A stretch of DNA of 64,000 bases from Heligmosomoides polygyrus polygyrus (Eukaryota; Nematoda; Chromadorea; Rhabditida; Heligmosomidae). The stretch covers positions 26,481,706 through 26,545,705 of the forward strand of contig OX377204.1 of the NCBI GenBank assembly GCA_947396885.1, written 5' to 3'. Made by a program: the position numbers and the translations under genes. Below are positions 33,706-45,156 of the stretch, one piece after another. Below the pieces are notes generated by a model. The model searched no databases and was not told the origin of the DNA. It saw nothing but the letters and a program-made list of their open reading frames with translations. How positions within the stretch are numbered: position 1 is the stretch's first letter; the number at the start of each line of letters is the position of its first letter.

Positions 33706-35714
33706 TCTTGATGCTTGATGCGGCTTGAAAGATTGCTACATGCGTAGACAATGATGAAAAATTAATAGCGACAACTGCTGGACACTCTGCAGAAAAGCAG
33801 CAGGGAGCAAGATTAGATTCGGAAGCAGTTCGTCTAGAAATTAGGTGAGTCAGTTATCCTGACGAATGCAACTGCAATGGAAAATATTCACTACTTTACT
33901 ATGAACTCACAATGTTTTACCGGTCTTGTAGTGCGACCGAAAGTACAGAAGAACTTTTTTCAGTAAATTAGCCACTGCATAGGAGCGAGTAGCTCATTCG
34001 TTTGCTTGCTGTTGCACATTAACTTTTATATCCCTGCGTTGCACCCGGCCAAGTGCACTGGAAACTCTAAACTATCGCATACCGTGGTTGACTTAATAAG
34101 CGTGGTTGATAAAACTAGAGCGGAGGAGGGACCCTAGCAAACGGTGCAGTTTCACGGACTTTAAGGATTACCTGGAAATTTATGCCAATAAGAGCTAGCT
34201 ATCACCAATAACCACTTGTTTGGCCATTAAGAGATATTTTTCACTGATGACAGAAACCTGGGCAGTTGCAATAAGAAGTCCAGAAAGTGCCCCATTAAAG
34301 GGCGACGAAAACGTTATTAAACAGAAGGAACGGGCTCTCAACAGACGAAAGAACGGTGCACTTTTCACTGCTAAACGGGAACTGGTTGGAGTGTCACGCT
34401 AATTTGCTGCATGTTCGGGACACAAATACATATAGCATTCCAGCGTCAAATCGGACCCTTTTCAAACCAAATGGAACACTTTTCACGTCGAAAACATTCT
34501 GCTAGACGAATCCAACGCGTTTGAAATAAAACTTAACTTTTTCCAAAACAAAACGAGCTCCTTCCGTGTTGAACTGGAGACTTTCCAAAAAGGTCAGAAT
34601 AATTTTTTCTTCGTTGACAATTTTAGTGTGAATTTATTGAAGTTTTAATTCTTCTGCCCAATATGAAACTTATCTGCACCTCGTGAATGAAGCCCAAGAT
34701 CATTTTGCCGCTTATGGTCACCTTGGAGTGCCTCGTGGTTAGGGGATGTGTATGACAGAGCTAATTGCCACCGAATAGAGTAGTTTTGTGAATCATCCAC
34801 AAATGACCCGAGATTCGAAATTCTATACCGAGCTGCTGTGTAGTACCTTTGTGCGGAACCACGCCGAAAATTTTTTGGCCTGTAGAAACGTAAGATTTCC
34901 CGTAAGGGCTGGGCTTGTGCCCTCATTGCACAAGCGAAGCATCCTAACACGAGCAAGTTCAATGAACCACGTGCCAGAATTCCTCCCCATGTGCAAGCAA
35001 CGTACCCTATTTGACTGCAATCTCGTTGCCTGCTCAAGCGGGACCAGGGTAGTTGTTAAACTTCGAGTTGCATAAATGAGCTGGAAAAGGTTCCTTGGGA
35101 AGGTCGATGCGCTGCGCGTAGACTCTACACATCTGCGAATGAAAGTTTTCGTGCTCCACCGTGAAATGGAAGGGCGTGAGCGCAAGCGGCTACTTTAAGT
35201 CCCTCACAATTTGCCAGGACCAGGAAGCCGTGCTCCGCTAATCTATGCGGTCTGATATTTTTGTACCCGTTTAGGCAGCGTAATCTTTTTTTTCAAATCA
35301 TTCTCTCCTTTGTTGAACGAAACTCGCAGTCTTTGATATAGTTTTGGAATATAAACGTTGAATTAGAACCTTGTTCAGGACCAGAGGAATTAGACCAACA
35401 ATAGTGAAGCTCAGGCAGCCAATAATTCTGAGGAATTTGCAAAGCATTGCGTAAGGGATTTGGGCTCCTACTAAAGGAAGGGATTGATAAAGAGGATGCG
35501 ATCGAAGAACGAACTGAACAAGCTCCCTTAGATTAATTTAGGGCATACTCTCTGCGTAGCAATTGAAGGTCCTATCCGCTTGACAAACACACGTAGCATC
35601 TTCGAATGAAGCGGCATACTGGCATCGATGGACTCATAGCGAACCGCCTTCCGAGATCGAGTGCTGTGGAGGATGGCCCGCGGCTCTCTCGGAAAGCATG
35701 TATCGAATCAAGAC
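33706..35714. other. Long stretch without recognised genes
   Basis: No supported gene. A piece at about 34446-34600 (CGTCAAATCGGACCC ... CGAGCTCCTT) resembles 62690-62830 and may be a dispersed repeat. A 120-codon minus frame (35185-34823) is open but has no recognisable motif, and I leave it uncalled. Confidence 0.35.
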
Positions 35715-35962
35715 TAATTTAGGCCCTTATGTTCGAATGGGGTCCCGCCAGGTCAAAGAAGCCTTCCTTTTCTCCTGAGTCGAAGGATTCGTACCAAAGT
35801 TGTATGGAAAGGGTACAGCAGTGGCTCTTCCGTTGATCACATGTCATTGCATAGGCTAAATAAGCACTGAGATCGCCTCTACGTCACGCCGTAGAAGTAG
35901 AATGCGCTGTACATCGCAAAGGGAATTGATTAACGCAGTTCTTCATCGTTTATCCTCGCGCT
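35715..35962 (+). mobile_element. SINE-A copy, diverged
   Basis: The 3' half is clear: GCCGTAGAAGTAGAATGCGC near 35890, then GATTAACGCAGTTCTTCATC and a TTTATCC unit. The 5' half is heavily altered. Confidence 0.6.
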
Positions 35963-36012
35963 CTTATCTCTTCTGATCGCTCGAGTATATTTTTTGATGC
36001 CTGATATATGCA

Positions 36013-36028
36013 TCTGTACATATGTAGT
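36013..36028. repeat. Target-site duplication, right-hand (3') side of RTE copy 1
   Basis: TCTGTACATATGTAGT, identical to 39637-39652. The match extends two bases (CA) to the left, which the element end also carries. Confidence 0.88.
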
Positions 36029-36182
36029 CTTCTTCTTCTTCCTCTTCTTCTTCTTCAGCGTCTGCCGGGCTTCGTAGCGGGGTCCGCTATTCTGGTGTCA
36101 TGACGCCACCTCTCCCTATCCAGCGCTAGATCAGGGTGGACACCAGCAACCTTCAAGTCCATATGTAACGTGTCAGACCAGC
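36029..36182 (-). mobile_element. Second RTE 3' end within the copy 1 insertion
   Basis: It encodes the last codons of the RTE ORF (HMDLKVAGVHPDLALDRERW, then DTRIADPATK) to a stop at the TCA at 36055-36057. A GAA-rich tail follows directly, with no 3' UTR. It is closely related to, but not identical with, the end of the main copy at 36514. Confidence 0.8.
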
Positions 36183-36494
36183 TCATTCATCGCGAGGCTT
36201 AAAATCTGCAAGGAAATCATGAAAATCGTAGAATGCAACGATTTCTGGAATCTCCCATCCCTCTTCTATGAACAAAGTGGGAGAAGTGTGAAAATTGCTC
36301 GTTGCCATATGATACGAATAACTTTTAGAATGTGTTCTATCGGAATAAACTAAGTAAGACTTACAGGAACATTTTGGTCAATACATTGTTTGTTTCTTAT
36401 TCCTGTGGGACGAAATTCTGCGATCAGCCATCAGCTCAACAGCGTGCCGAATATGGTACCCTGGGGAAAATGTTCAGCTTTGGTTCTTCAATCC
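36183..36494. other. Non-RTE DNA trapped between two RTE 3' ends
   Basis: This 312-base segment matches neither the RTE ORF nor any other repeat I saw in the window. Its position between two RTE ends, inside one target duplication, makes it a candidate 3'-transduced flank from the source locus. It holds no gene that I recognise. Confidence 0.55.
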
Positions 36495-36513
36495 GTCTAC
36501 TACTACTTCTTCT

Positions 36514-39500
36514 TCAGCGTTTGTCCCGCTTCGTGGCGGGGTCCGCTATTCTGGGGTCATGATGCCACCTTTCCCGATCCAGCGCTAGATCAGGGTGGAC
36601 ACTAGCTACTTTCAAGTCCGTATGTAACGTATCAGCCCAGCGCTGCTTCGGACGCCCTCTAGGCCGCTTTCCTGCCACCTCGAACTTAAGGCCTATCTTG
36701 CGGACGCTGTCTTCTTCTCCGCGCAGAACGTGGCCGTACCATCGTAAGCGAGCTTCGCGCATCTTGTCCGCTATCGGCACGACACCGAACTTCTGCCGAA
36801 TGACATCGTTTCGGATGCGGTCCAGGCGCGTGACTCCGGCCGTCCAGCGCAGCATCTTCGTCTCCATGACGCTTAGGCGCGTTTCAACCTCCTTGGTCGC
36901 AGGCCAACACTCAGCACCGTACATCGCTACCGGCCGGACGACAGTTCTATATATTTTTGACTTAAAGCGCTCTGGCATCTTCGTATCGCAGAGCACGCCA
37001 GTCAACGAGCGCCACTTGGACCAAGCTGCACTCACGCGTGAGTTCACTTCAATCATCGGATTGCCATCGGATGCTACTGCTGATCCCAGGTACTTAAAAA
37101 CCGAAGTGCGTGGGAGCTCGATGCCGATAACCTTGATGGAGCTGGACTCATTAACGTCAGTCGTTAGATACTCGGTCTTCTTCACGTTCAATCTGAGTCC
37201 AAAACACTCCAAGCGATCACACCAAGCTTGCACCTCTCGCTCGAGTTCACCTTTATTTTCGCTAGCGGGCATTACGTCATCAGCATAAAGCAGTGTCCAG
37301 GGGACTGGCTTCTGAAGATCTCGTGTAATGGCGTCCATCACGACAACAAAAAGGAGTGGGGAAAGCGCAGAACCCTGGTGTACCCCGACAGAGATGGGGA
37401 ACTCCATCGAGATTCCGGCTGCAGCTTGAACTCTACTCTTTGGGCAAGAGTAGAGGATTCGCACCCACTCTATGAGCTCTTCAGGAACTCCATGTCGTCG
37501 CAGGGCGTACCATATCACTTCACGCGGTACGCGGTCAAAGGCCTTCTCCAAGTCGAGGAAGGCGATATGCACTGGCTTCTGCTTCTCGCGATGCTTCTCT
37601 AACAAGAGGCGGGCGGCATGTATGGCATCAATGGTGCCACAGCCAGCTACGAAACCACACTGATTGCTGGAAAGCTGGACGATGTCACGAATTCGACCAT
37701 CGACAATTCGCTCAAAGATCTTCATGCTGTGCGAGAGCAAGCGAATCGGACGGTAATTGGAGCAGTCTGCAGGACTGCCCTTCTTCTTCCAAATCGGAAT
37801 CGTCGTGATTTGGCGCCAACACTCAGGCACCTTCTTCTCCGCCACAACCTGGTTAAAGAACTTCGCCAACCACTCAGCAGGGTACCACAGCTTTGACTAC
37901 CACAGATCAGCTGCCACGTCGTCGGGCCCAGTCGCTTTGCCTGACCTCATCTTCCTCACAGCCGCTTCTGTCTCCTCCACGGTGATCTTGTGTACGGGAC
38001 CGTGAACAGAAGCCACAGAAGGGATGGCCGGGTGAGGAAATTCCATAGTGGAAACTTCCTCGAAGTAATCACGCCATCGCTTCAGCGCCTTTTTGCGGTC
38101 TGTCAGAAGATGGCCGCTCTCATCATTGATGCCAACGAACTTTTCAATATCCTCGGTTTGGCGATGGCGGCTCTTAGCAAGTCGGTAGAGATACCGCTCA
38201 CCATCGCGTGACTCGAGCTTCTCGTTGACATCTTCATAATGAGTGGCTTTTGCAACAGCCACGGCCTTCTCTGCAGCTTTCTTCGCTTCTTGGTACTTCC
38301 GCCTGTTATCGGCTGTCTTGTCGCTGAGAAACACGTGATAGAGCGACTTCTTCTCTCGAACTTTTGCTTTCACATCATCTGTCCACAGCCACGCCTGCTT
38401 TTCGACCTTGCGTCGTCCAGGCACCGTGATGCCAAGCTCCAACCTTGCAGCTTCACGTATCGCGTCGGCAGCCTTCTTCCAAGTTTCGTCGACAGTTGTG
38501 ACTGTCGGTAGCCGCACACGAGAAATCACAGCTGCTTCCTTCTCTCTCATTCGCCACCACTTGATTCTCGGTGCACCGCATCGCTCGACCTGCTTCTGCC
38601 TTGGAGGGGCAATCTTTAGGGTGCAGATCAGCGGTCGGTGCTGTGGGGCGACCGTCTCATACGGCACGATCTTCGCGTCTATGACAAGACTCCGGTCACG
38701 ATCCTTCACAAGCACAAAGTCTATCTGAGACTTGGAGCTCCCACTATAATATGAGATGAGGTGGGAGTCGCGTTTTCGGAAGACGGTGTTTACAATGGTG
38801 AGACTATGCGATTCCGCATACTCAAGAATGCGCTCACCATCGGCGTTACGCGACCCGTAACCGAATCCACCATGACAGCTGTACCCGTCTTTCGTCGCGC
38901 CGATGTGCCCATTAAGGTCACCAGCGACTATGATGACATCTTTCGACGGTACCTCTGCTGTCTTCTCATCCAGCAGGTTCCAAAACTCATCATCCTTGGC
39001 TTGATCGGGGCAGCCAGTCTGCGGAGCATACGCAGAGAAGAAGTGATAGAGTCGCTCCTTAGCGGCAACAACGATCTTCATCAATCGATCGTCAATCGAT
39101 CGACGCTTACAATCGAGTCACGAAATCGTTCGGAGACGATGACTCCAACTCCACTGGTGGTCCTGGGATTTCCACATAGAACGGCCTTGAAGCCTCGTCC
39201 TATGTCCCTTGACTTGCGGCAGGACCACCTCGTCTCCTGCACCGCACAGAAATCAACTCTTCTACGCTCCAGTGCTTCAACCAACTCGCACGAGCGGCCC
39301 GTCAACGTACCCACATTCAGCGTTGCCACGCGGGTCCTGCTTACGTTACGGGACTTTCGGACTAGCTCAGTTGCCCCCCGATGCCGCCCTCGCATCAGGG
39401 ACCCTCGCATACTTCTCACACTCGCCGGGCTCTGCGAGTGCGCGTCGGCTCCCGCGGACGCCGTAGCACTATCTCGATACTCATGTAACGTCATCAACCA

Positions 39501-39560
39501 TGTGATATGACATGGGTCTTCGTAGGCCGGCCTGTCACAAGGGCCTGTCGCCTGCATTCG
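36514..39560 (-). pseudogene. RTE endonuclease/reverse transcriptase, nearly intact (copy 1)
   Basis: Relative of the intact ORF at 45169-48192. The endonuclease part begins in the frame ending at 39081 (TRVATLNVGTLTGR, QETRW). A one- or two-base shift near 39084 (in a GATCGATC-rich spot) moves to the next frame, with YAPQTG, GDLNGHIG, SQIDFVL and HRPLICTL. That frame stops at a TAG at about 37894-37896, where the intact copy has asparagine, and then continues unchanged to 36514. It includes AFLDLEKAFDRVP, HQGSALSPLLF and the YADD box (YADDVMPASE). It ends KRDKR directly before the GAA/GTA tail. Two lesions in over 1000 codons mean a recent death. Confidence 0.92.
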
Positions 39561-39636
39561 AGTGTCCGTGCTTAGCTTAGCTCGCAGAGCGAGCAGTTTC
39601 CAGTGGCACCACGTGGAGGAACGGACATCGCCACCA

Positions 39637-39652
39637 TCTGTACATATGTAGT
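39637..39652. repeat. Target-site duplication, left-hand (5') side of RTE copy 1
   Basis: TCTGTACATATGTAGT, perfect match to 36013-36028. The adjacent element end (ACATCGCCACCA) is the same 5' end as in copy 2 at 48290. Confidence 0.88.
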
Positions 39653-40953
39653 GCTCCTTCATATTGAACTGGAAACAGGACCATAATGTGCTTGATACAC
39701 CTAAAACTTTACACTGTAAAGGAACTGCGCTCGTACATCCGGTTGTCTTGCAACTAGAAATAAGACTGCTACCAATGTCAAAACATTCAAGGTTAAGCAG
39801 TTAAGCAGTGGAACCAAGGGATCTCCAAACATAGCACAACCACTCCACATGCAGTCTGATGCCCACGAGAACAGTGCTCACAAATGCCACTTGACAGCAA
39901 CATCGTGACATGAGTGCAGCTCCCAGGTTAATTGAAAGCATGGAATAACACTGTAATATGAGTGAGCTGCTTTTTCCAAGCTGCAGCGTATCCAAAAACT
40001 TTTACCAAGAGGGGAAGACAAGAGAGCATAGCATATCAACTGCTACTTAATCAGGAAGCATAAAGGTGAAGGAAATAGAGCTTATCAAGTTTATAGTCCC
40101 TCATATTTGTAAGGACATTTGTGCTGAACTTTTCACTCCAGTATAGTGCGTCTACAACTTGTAGCAAATAGTGCACGAGCAATCTGGAAGAATGTTGCCT
40201 TCATTTTTGAGATTAAGGAAACATAAAACCTAGATTGGTTTAATGGGTAATAGGAATTTGCTCATATTTGTGGAATGGGTTTGTACTCCAGCAGAAAAAG
40301 TAATAAATAAAGCAGTGAAGGTGACATAAAACGAGGTTGGAGAAACTTTTTTCTAAGCGTAGGTAGTAGGATGTGTTCCAAGGTGTACTATTTTGCGCAC
40401 CTGAATTGAGCTACGCGAAAACTGACAATTCAAAACGGTACAACGATGTGTTCTAGATAGAAAACAAAGCTATAATTAATAAATACCGAAATGGCAAAAG
40501 GCAATGAGCCCCTATCGTTAAAGGAGATGTAAAGGCAAAAACACTACCCGTGGCAAAATCTTTAGACTAAAGAGGCGTTTGTTCGGTTCTGAAGCTAGAA
40601 AACAGAGTTACATTTCTACGGCTGCCAGCAGTTTTAGGTGTTATGCGCACACTTCTATCAAATGGAATGTTAGCACGGTACTGCTTGAACGTGATGTGCT
40701 TATTTAAAATGACAGTAGAAGTGACACAAGAAGAAAGGAAGAAATGATAGAAAGGAACACTGGCATGCAGCATGAAGCCGTTATGAAGCCTCAATTACTT
40801 CTCTTTGTTTCTGCTTCCACCTTTCTCCGGCTGTATCTCCATGATTTATCCTGCAACAAATGCTGTGACGAAAGCAGTTACGTCGCCAATGCTCCCAAGA
40901 ATTCCACTGTTAATGGTCTAGCCATCAGAATGATTTGTTAGAGGTATATACCA
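39653..40953. other. Stretch without recognised genes
   Basis: 1.3 kb between RTE copy 1 and the next mariner. I see nothing I can support. Confidence 0.4.
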
Positions 40954-42189
40954 TGAGGTTGTCGGTTTATAAATGTCGCCTGCGTTCGACTTGTTATTTC
41001 TCTGCTTTTATTATTTCTTGGATCACGTAACTTTACGTGTTTAACAAGCGTTTCCAATGCCATCTTTCGCCGAAGTTTCGTTCCGATTCGTTGACCCTTT
41101 TAAAGATTTTTTTAGATTAACGATGATCGAGGAAAAGTACCGAGTGCGGGTTTGCTTGCTGTACGACTTCAAATAAGAAAAAACTGCTGCAGAATCCCAT
41201 CGCAACTTGTCTGAAGTGTTTGATAACGAAGTTCCATCATTACGTCAATGTCAACGATGGTTTCAACGTTTCCGAGACGGTGATGAAAGCCTTCAAGACA
41301 AAGAGCATCAACGGTGTCCTGAAATTGTGGATAGCCAGGGGTTAAAGGAAGCTGTCGAGTCGGATCCAACACAAACTACACGTGAACTCGCGCAGAGTTT
41401 CAGTTGTCACCATTCTGCCATCGCCGATTGTTGGCATTCAGTCGGAAAGTCAAATCGGTGTGGAACATGGGTGCCACTCAGCTCAGCGACACAAACAGGG
41501 CAGCACGAGTCGCCATCGCTGGAATTCTCATCCACAAAACCAAGAAAAGCGGTTTCTATGGCTCCGTCGTGACATCGGATGAGAAGTGGATCAACTGCGA
41601 GAATACCACACGAAAGCGGCAAAGGTTGAGCCCGGTGAGGTTCCGAAAGCAACGACGAAGCCTGACATCACGGAAAAAAGTCATGCTCTGTGCTTGGTGG
41701 AAAAGTAGAGGTCTGATGCATTTTGAGGTACTGGATCCAGGCCAAACAGTTACGGCAGACCTTCATAAAAAACAGCTAAGCCGTGCGGACCAAGCACTGC
41801 ATCAACAAGGAGCGAAGCCAGCAACTGTGAAATTCCTCCATTACAAAGCTCCGCACGCCGCAAATATCACGCTGCAAAAAATTGAGAAGTTGGGCTGAGA
41901 AATTCAGCCTCACCCGCTGTATGGCCCCGACCTTGCACTATCAGACTACCATCTTTTCCGGTCGATTCAGTACGCCTTGGCGGAGAAAAAATTCAAGAAC
42001 CGTGACGAGTTCGAAATTTGGGTATCCCAACTTCTTCGAGCCTTCAAGAAAGGCAGCCATTCTTTGCGAGGACGTTGGCGACATGTCATTGATAATAATG
42101 GAGATTACCTCTTGCATTAAGGTATGGTCATTCTTTTGTTTTAACGAAATTTCTTTTTGAGTAACGACATTCATTATCCGACAACCTAA
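40954..42189 (+). mobile_element. Mariner element, full length, 1236 bp
   Basis: The left end TGAGGTTGTCGGTTTATAAA (40954) pairs with the right end (reverse complement TTAGGTTGTCGGATAATGAA, 42189). TA follows the right end, while CA replaces TA on the left. The inverted repeats are more diverged than in the 6.1 kb and 21.5 kb elements. Confidence 0.86.
41123..42120 (+). pseudogene. Mariner transposase, frameshifted
   Basis: The start is MIEEKYRVRVCLLYDFK, followed by a TAA at codon 18. The frame continues with the helix-turn-helix regions (LRQCQRWFQRFRDGDES and TTRELAQSFSCHHSAIAD). A shift near 41450 leads to the frame with SDEKWINCEN (first aspartate kept). The second block is FLHYKAPHAAN (aspartate lost). 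After a TGA at 41896 the third block LSDYHLFRSI is intact. It ends with GRWRHVIDNNGDYLLH and a stop at 42118-42120. The length matches a full mariner transposase of about 330 codons. Confidence 0.88.
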
Positions 42190-42239
42190 TATAATTATAC
42201 TATAATAACAAATACTTACTTTACTTTGATACTTTGATG

Positions 42240-44905
42240 GTCCTTTTGTCTGCTGAAGGTCTTCTCAGCGGGGTACACAACTCTTCCAGACCGCTTGATC
42301 TCTGGCTGCTTGCATCCAGTGAGGCAGACTCCGCTCTCTGAAAGATCTTGAGAATGAGTCTGCCCATCGCGTTGGCGGTCGTCCCAGTGGTCTCTTATTG
42401 TCTCTCGGGAGCCATTCTGTGACACGGAGACTCCATCTATCTTCCTATCGTCGAAGCAGGTGTCCGGCTCAGCGATATTTGGACTTCTTCATGTACTGCA
42501 GCGGGTCTGCTAATTGCGACTTCTCCCGTAGTTCCGAGCTTCGTAGGCCTTCTTGCCATTGCTGACGAAGGCTTGTCCTTAAAAGAAATCTCTCCAGTGC
42601 ACGATGCGTAGTTTGCATCGCTCTGGCGATTGCCTTGTTGTCGGGCCAGGTTTCCGTCGCTTAACACATCGCAGGCAGTACAGAGGCGTTGAATATCGAG
42701 GCACTGAGGCCGGCATCCTTGACCTGATCGGTGACTTCGCGAATCGAACTGAAGGCTGCCCATGCTGCGCGTCTCTTGCGAGCGATTTCAGGAGCGAGGT
42801 CGTCATCCATGTTCAGCTCGCTTCCCAGGTAGGCTTAGGAGTAGACCTGCTGTAGAGCGACTCCATTTAACCTTACGTGTCCCGTGTCACATCAAAAGTT
42901 GGCCATAAATCGCGTTTTGGACATATTCATGTCCAATCCAATCTTCATACCTGCCACATTGAGAACGTTTAGCGCTTCCTCGACTTCTGCGTGCTGGTAA
43001 AGATGAGAGCAATATCGTCGGCGAAGCAAAGGTTGCTGATTCGTTTACCGTCGACAAGGTAGCCTTTATCGTCCCAGCTCAAGTCCTTCATGGCATACTG
43101 GAGTGCCGCTGTGAATAGCTCAGGAGAAATCGTGTCTCCCTGCCGTACTCCTTTCCCAATAGGAATCTTAAGCTTTCGATCGAACAACTGGATGGTGGTC
43201 GATGTGTCCGAGAAGCATTCGTCGAGAAGTCGGATATAGGGCAATGATATACCAGCGTGCACAAGTGCGTTCAAAACGGCGTTGATTTCCACAGAGTCGA
43301 ACGCTTTCCGGTACTCCACGAAGACAAGGACCAGTGATAGGTGGTATTCGCGGCTCCTCTCGATGAGCTGTGAGACAGTCTGAATATGGTTCATGCAGGA
43401 GAAATCCTTGCGAAACCCTGCTTGCTCCACTGGCTGATATTCATCCAAGCAACGCTCCATGCGGTTAAGCAGTAACTTGGTGAGGATCTTGTACACAACC
43501 GAGAGAAGACTGATGGGTCGATAGTTGTTGATATCCTCCTGCTGACCTTTTTTGAAGATTAAAACTGTTTTCGACTCCTTCCATGAGTCCGGAATTCTAC
43601 CAAGTCGAAGGTAGTAGTTGAAGTGCTTGGCAAGAAGTGAGCAGAGGGCACTGCCACCCGCACGAAGGAGATCAGCAGAAATGCCGTCCGGTCCGGGAGC
43701 AGTGCCCGGCTCTATCCTTCTGATGGCATGAGCAACTTCTGATTCCAGAATGGGAGGTACTTCCTCAGCTGGTGGCATCAAGCATTTCGGGACAGTAATG
43801 GAAGAACGGAAGAAGAATCTGTGTAGAATTCTTGAACGATGGCCTCCATCGCTCTTCGAGACGTTTGCGTTGTTCCATCCTAATCTACAAGGGCTGACTT
43901 TATTGCCTTCTCGTTTGCAGCGCTTTGTGCTTGAACCTTTCCCAGCGGCTTCTAACAGCTTCAATCTTCTGTAGGCTTGAATAGACTCCTTCACTGCAAT
44001 TCGACAGGCCTTCGAGATGGTGACTTTTTCCAGATGGGAAGCATTAGGATCCAGTTTAACAGCTCTTCTTTGCTCCAAGAGTTTAATCGAATGTGCGTTG
44101 AATCTTGAAGCAGACGGTGATGTGGCTCCGCAAGAGCTGCTAGCACATTTCAACAGTCCTTTGGAGAGAAGGTCGTAGTCTTCCGATGGATCTTCAAGAA
44201 GATTCCGATCATACGACTTTATCGCATATTCCAACTCCTCAGACTTGAATGTGGGGATCCTCACCGGTTCCAGTTTATGAGTGCCACGCTTGAACATCCT
44301 CTTTTTGAGAGTCAGCTTCGCACGGACAAGACGGTGATCCGAGCCGGTGTCAAATGAAGGCAGCACGGAGACGTCGGACAGACTCCAGCGTCTGTTTGTA
44401 AGAACATGGTCGATCTCCGAACGTGTTCCTCCATTTGGGCTTTCCCAGGTCCATTGTCGGTTTGAAGGCTTCTTAAACATAGAATTTCCATGGTAGAGAC
44501 GGCACGCGGATAGGAAGTCTATCAGGCGCTCTCCGTTTTCGTTTCTTGAGGAAGTCCCATGTGGCCCTAGCCTCCATTCGTCGTGATCATTCGTACCGAC
44601 GATAGCGTTGAAGTCACCAACGACAACTTTGTAGTAGCTCTCCTCGTCGTTGATAGTCCTTTCGAACAGCTTGTATAATTCCTCCTTTTCTTCATCATGC
44701 GTGCGCATCGACTACATAACAAATACGTTCGTAAAATTTTACGACCTTTCAAGTCTGAAAAGAAATTTTTCACTGGTGTAGACACTGGTCGAGAAAAGGC
44801 AGAGATCATTCGATGGGCCTATATTTTTTTCAGCATCCAGTGCAATTTGGATTCTGCACAATTTGGAAGGACATAACTGGACACAATGACTTACGATGTT
44901 CCCTA
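42240..44905 (-). pseudogene. RTE-1-type retrotransposon, 5'-truncated, mostly open
   Basis: The longest piece is a 579-codon frame (44708-42969). It carries the second half of an apurinic-type endonuclease (YYKVVVGDFNAIVG, RSEIDHVLTNRRW, FDTGSDHRLV), then a reverse transcriptase (PGPDGISADLLR, NNYRPISLLSVVYKI, EQAGFRKDFS, FVEYRKAFDS, GKGVRQGDTISPELF and the catalytic CFADDIAL). After a shift at 42970 the tail continues with several stops (VLNVAGMKIGLDMNMSKTRF, IARKRRAAWAAFSSIREV, RPLGRPPTRWADSFSR) and ends near KSCVPR at about 42262. The endonuclease N-terminus is missing or unreadable beyond 44710. It differs clearly from the YADD-type RTE at 45 kb. Confidence 0.88.
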
Positions 44906-44917
44906 ATGGAGCTCTCT

Positions 44918-45156
44918 GCAGGGAGTGCTGTGTAACGAGAAGATACCAGAGCCCCTAAGAAAACGAAGATGCTGCGGTGGACGGGTTGGAGTTACGCGTT
45001 TGGATCGAGTGCGCAACGACTAATACGGCAAAGGATCGGTGTCATGCTGATATTTGAGATGATGCCCGAAAGGTGGCCACGCTTGCAAAGCAGCAATGGC
45101 TTGATACGCCGAATCAGGACCTGAATGTGGCAAGGTCGCACCTCGATCACGTATTT
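44918..45156 (+). pseudogene. Older RTE copy, C-terminal fragment, part 1
   Basis: Plus-strand remnant of the same family as copies 1 and 2. It reads worn codons for the tail after the reverse transcriptase (KMLRWTG, IRQRIGVM, QWLDTPNQDLNVARSHLDH). It breaks off inside a conserved HPDQAFDR-type motif, exactly at the duplicated target CCTCGATCACGTATTT. Confidence 0.8.
45141..45156. repeat. Target-site duplication, 3' side of RTE copy 2
   Basis: CCTCGATCACGTATTT, a perfect 16-base match to 48291-48306. The next base differs (T here, G there), which fixes the boundary. Confidence 0.93.

Larger units (their letters stand above)
36029..39636 (-). mobile_element. RTE-clade retrotransposon copy 1 with 3'-transduced DNA
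   Basis: The unit bounded by the 16-base duplication is 3608 bases long. Reading along the minus strand it contains a near-full-length RTE element (39636 to about 36495), then 312 bases of unrelated DNA (36494-36183), then the last 154 bases of a second RTE end (36182-36029) closing in a GAA-rich tail. Enclosure of all three by one target duplication indicates a single integration of a read-through transcript. Confidence 0.8.

Noticed and set aside
34823..35185. 120-codon minus-strand open frame as a host exon
   Set aside because: No recognisable domain, no clear splice signals and no neighbouring exon.
37897..39510. Plus-strand frames of 90-250 codons opposite RTE copies 1 and 2
   Set aside because: They are antisense shadows of the RTE ORF. 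The same shadows occur opposite both copies, and none has its own motifs.
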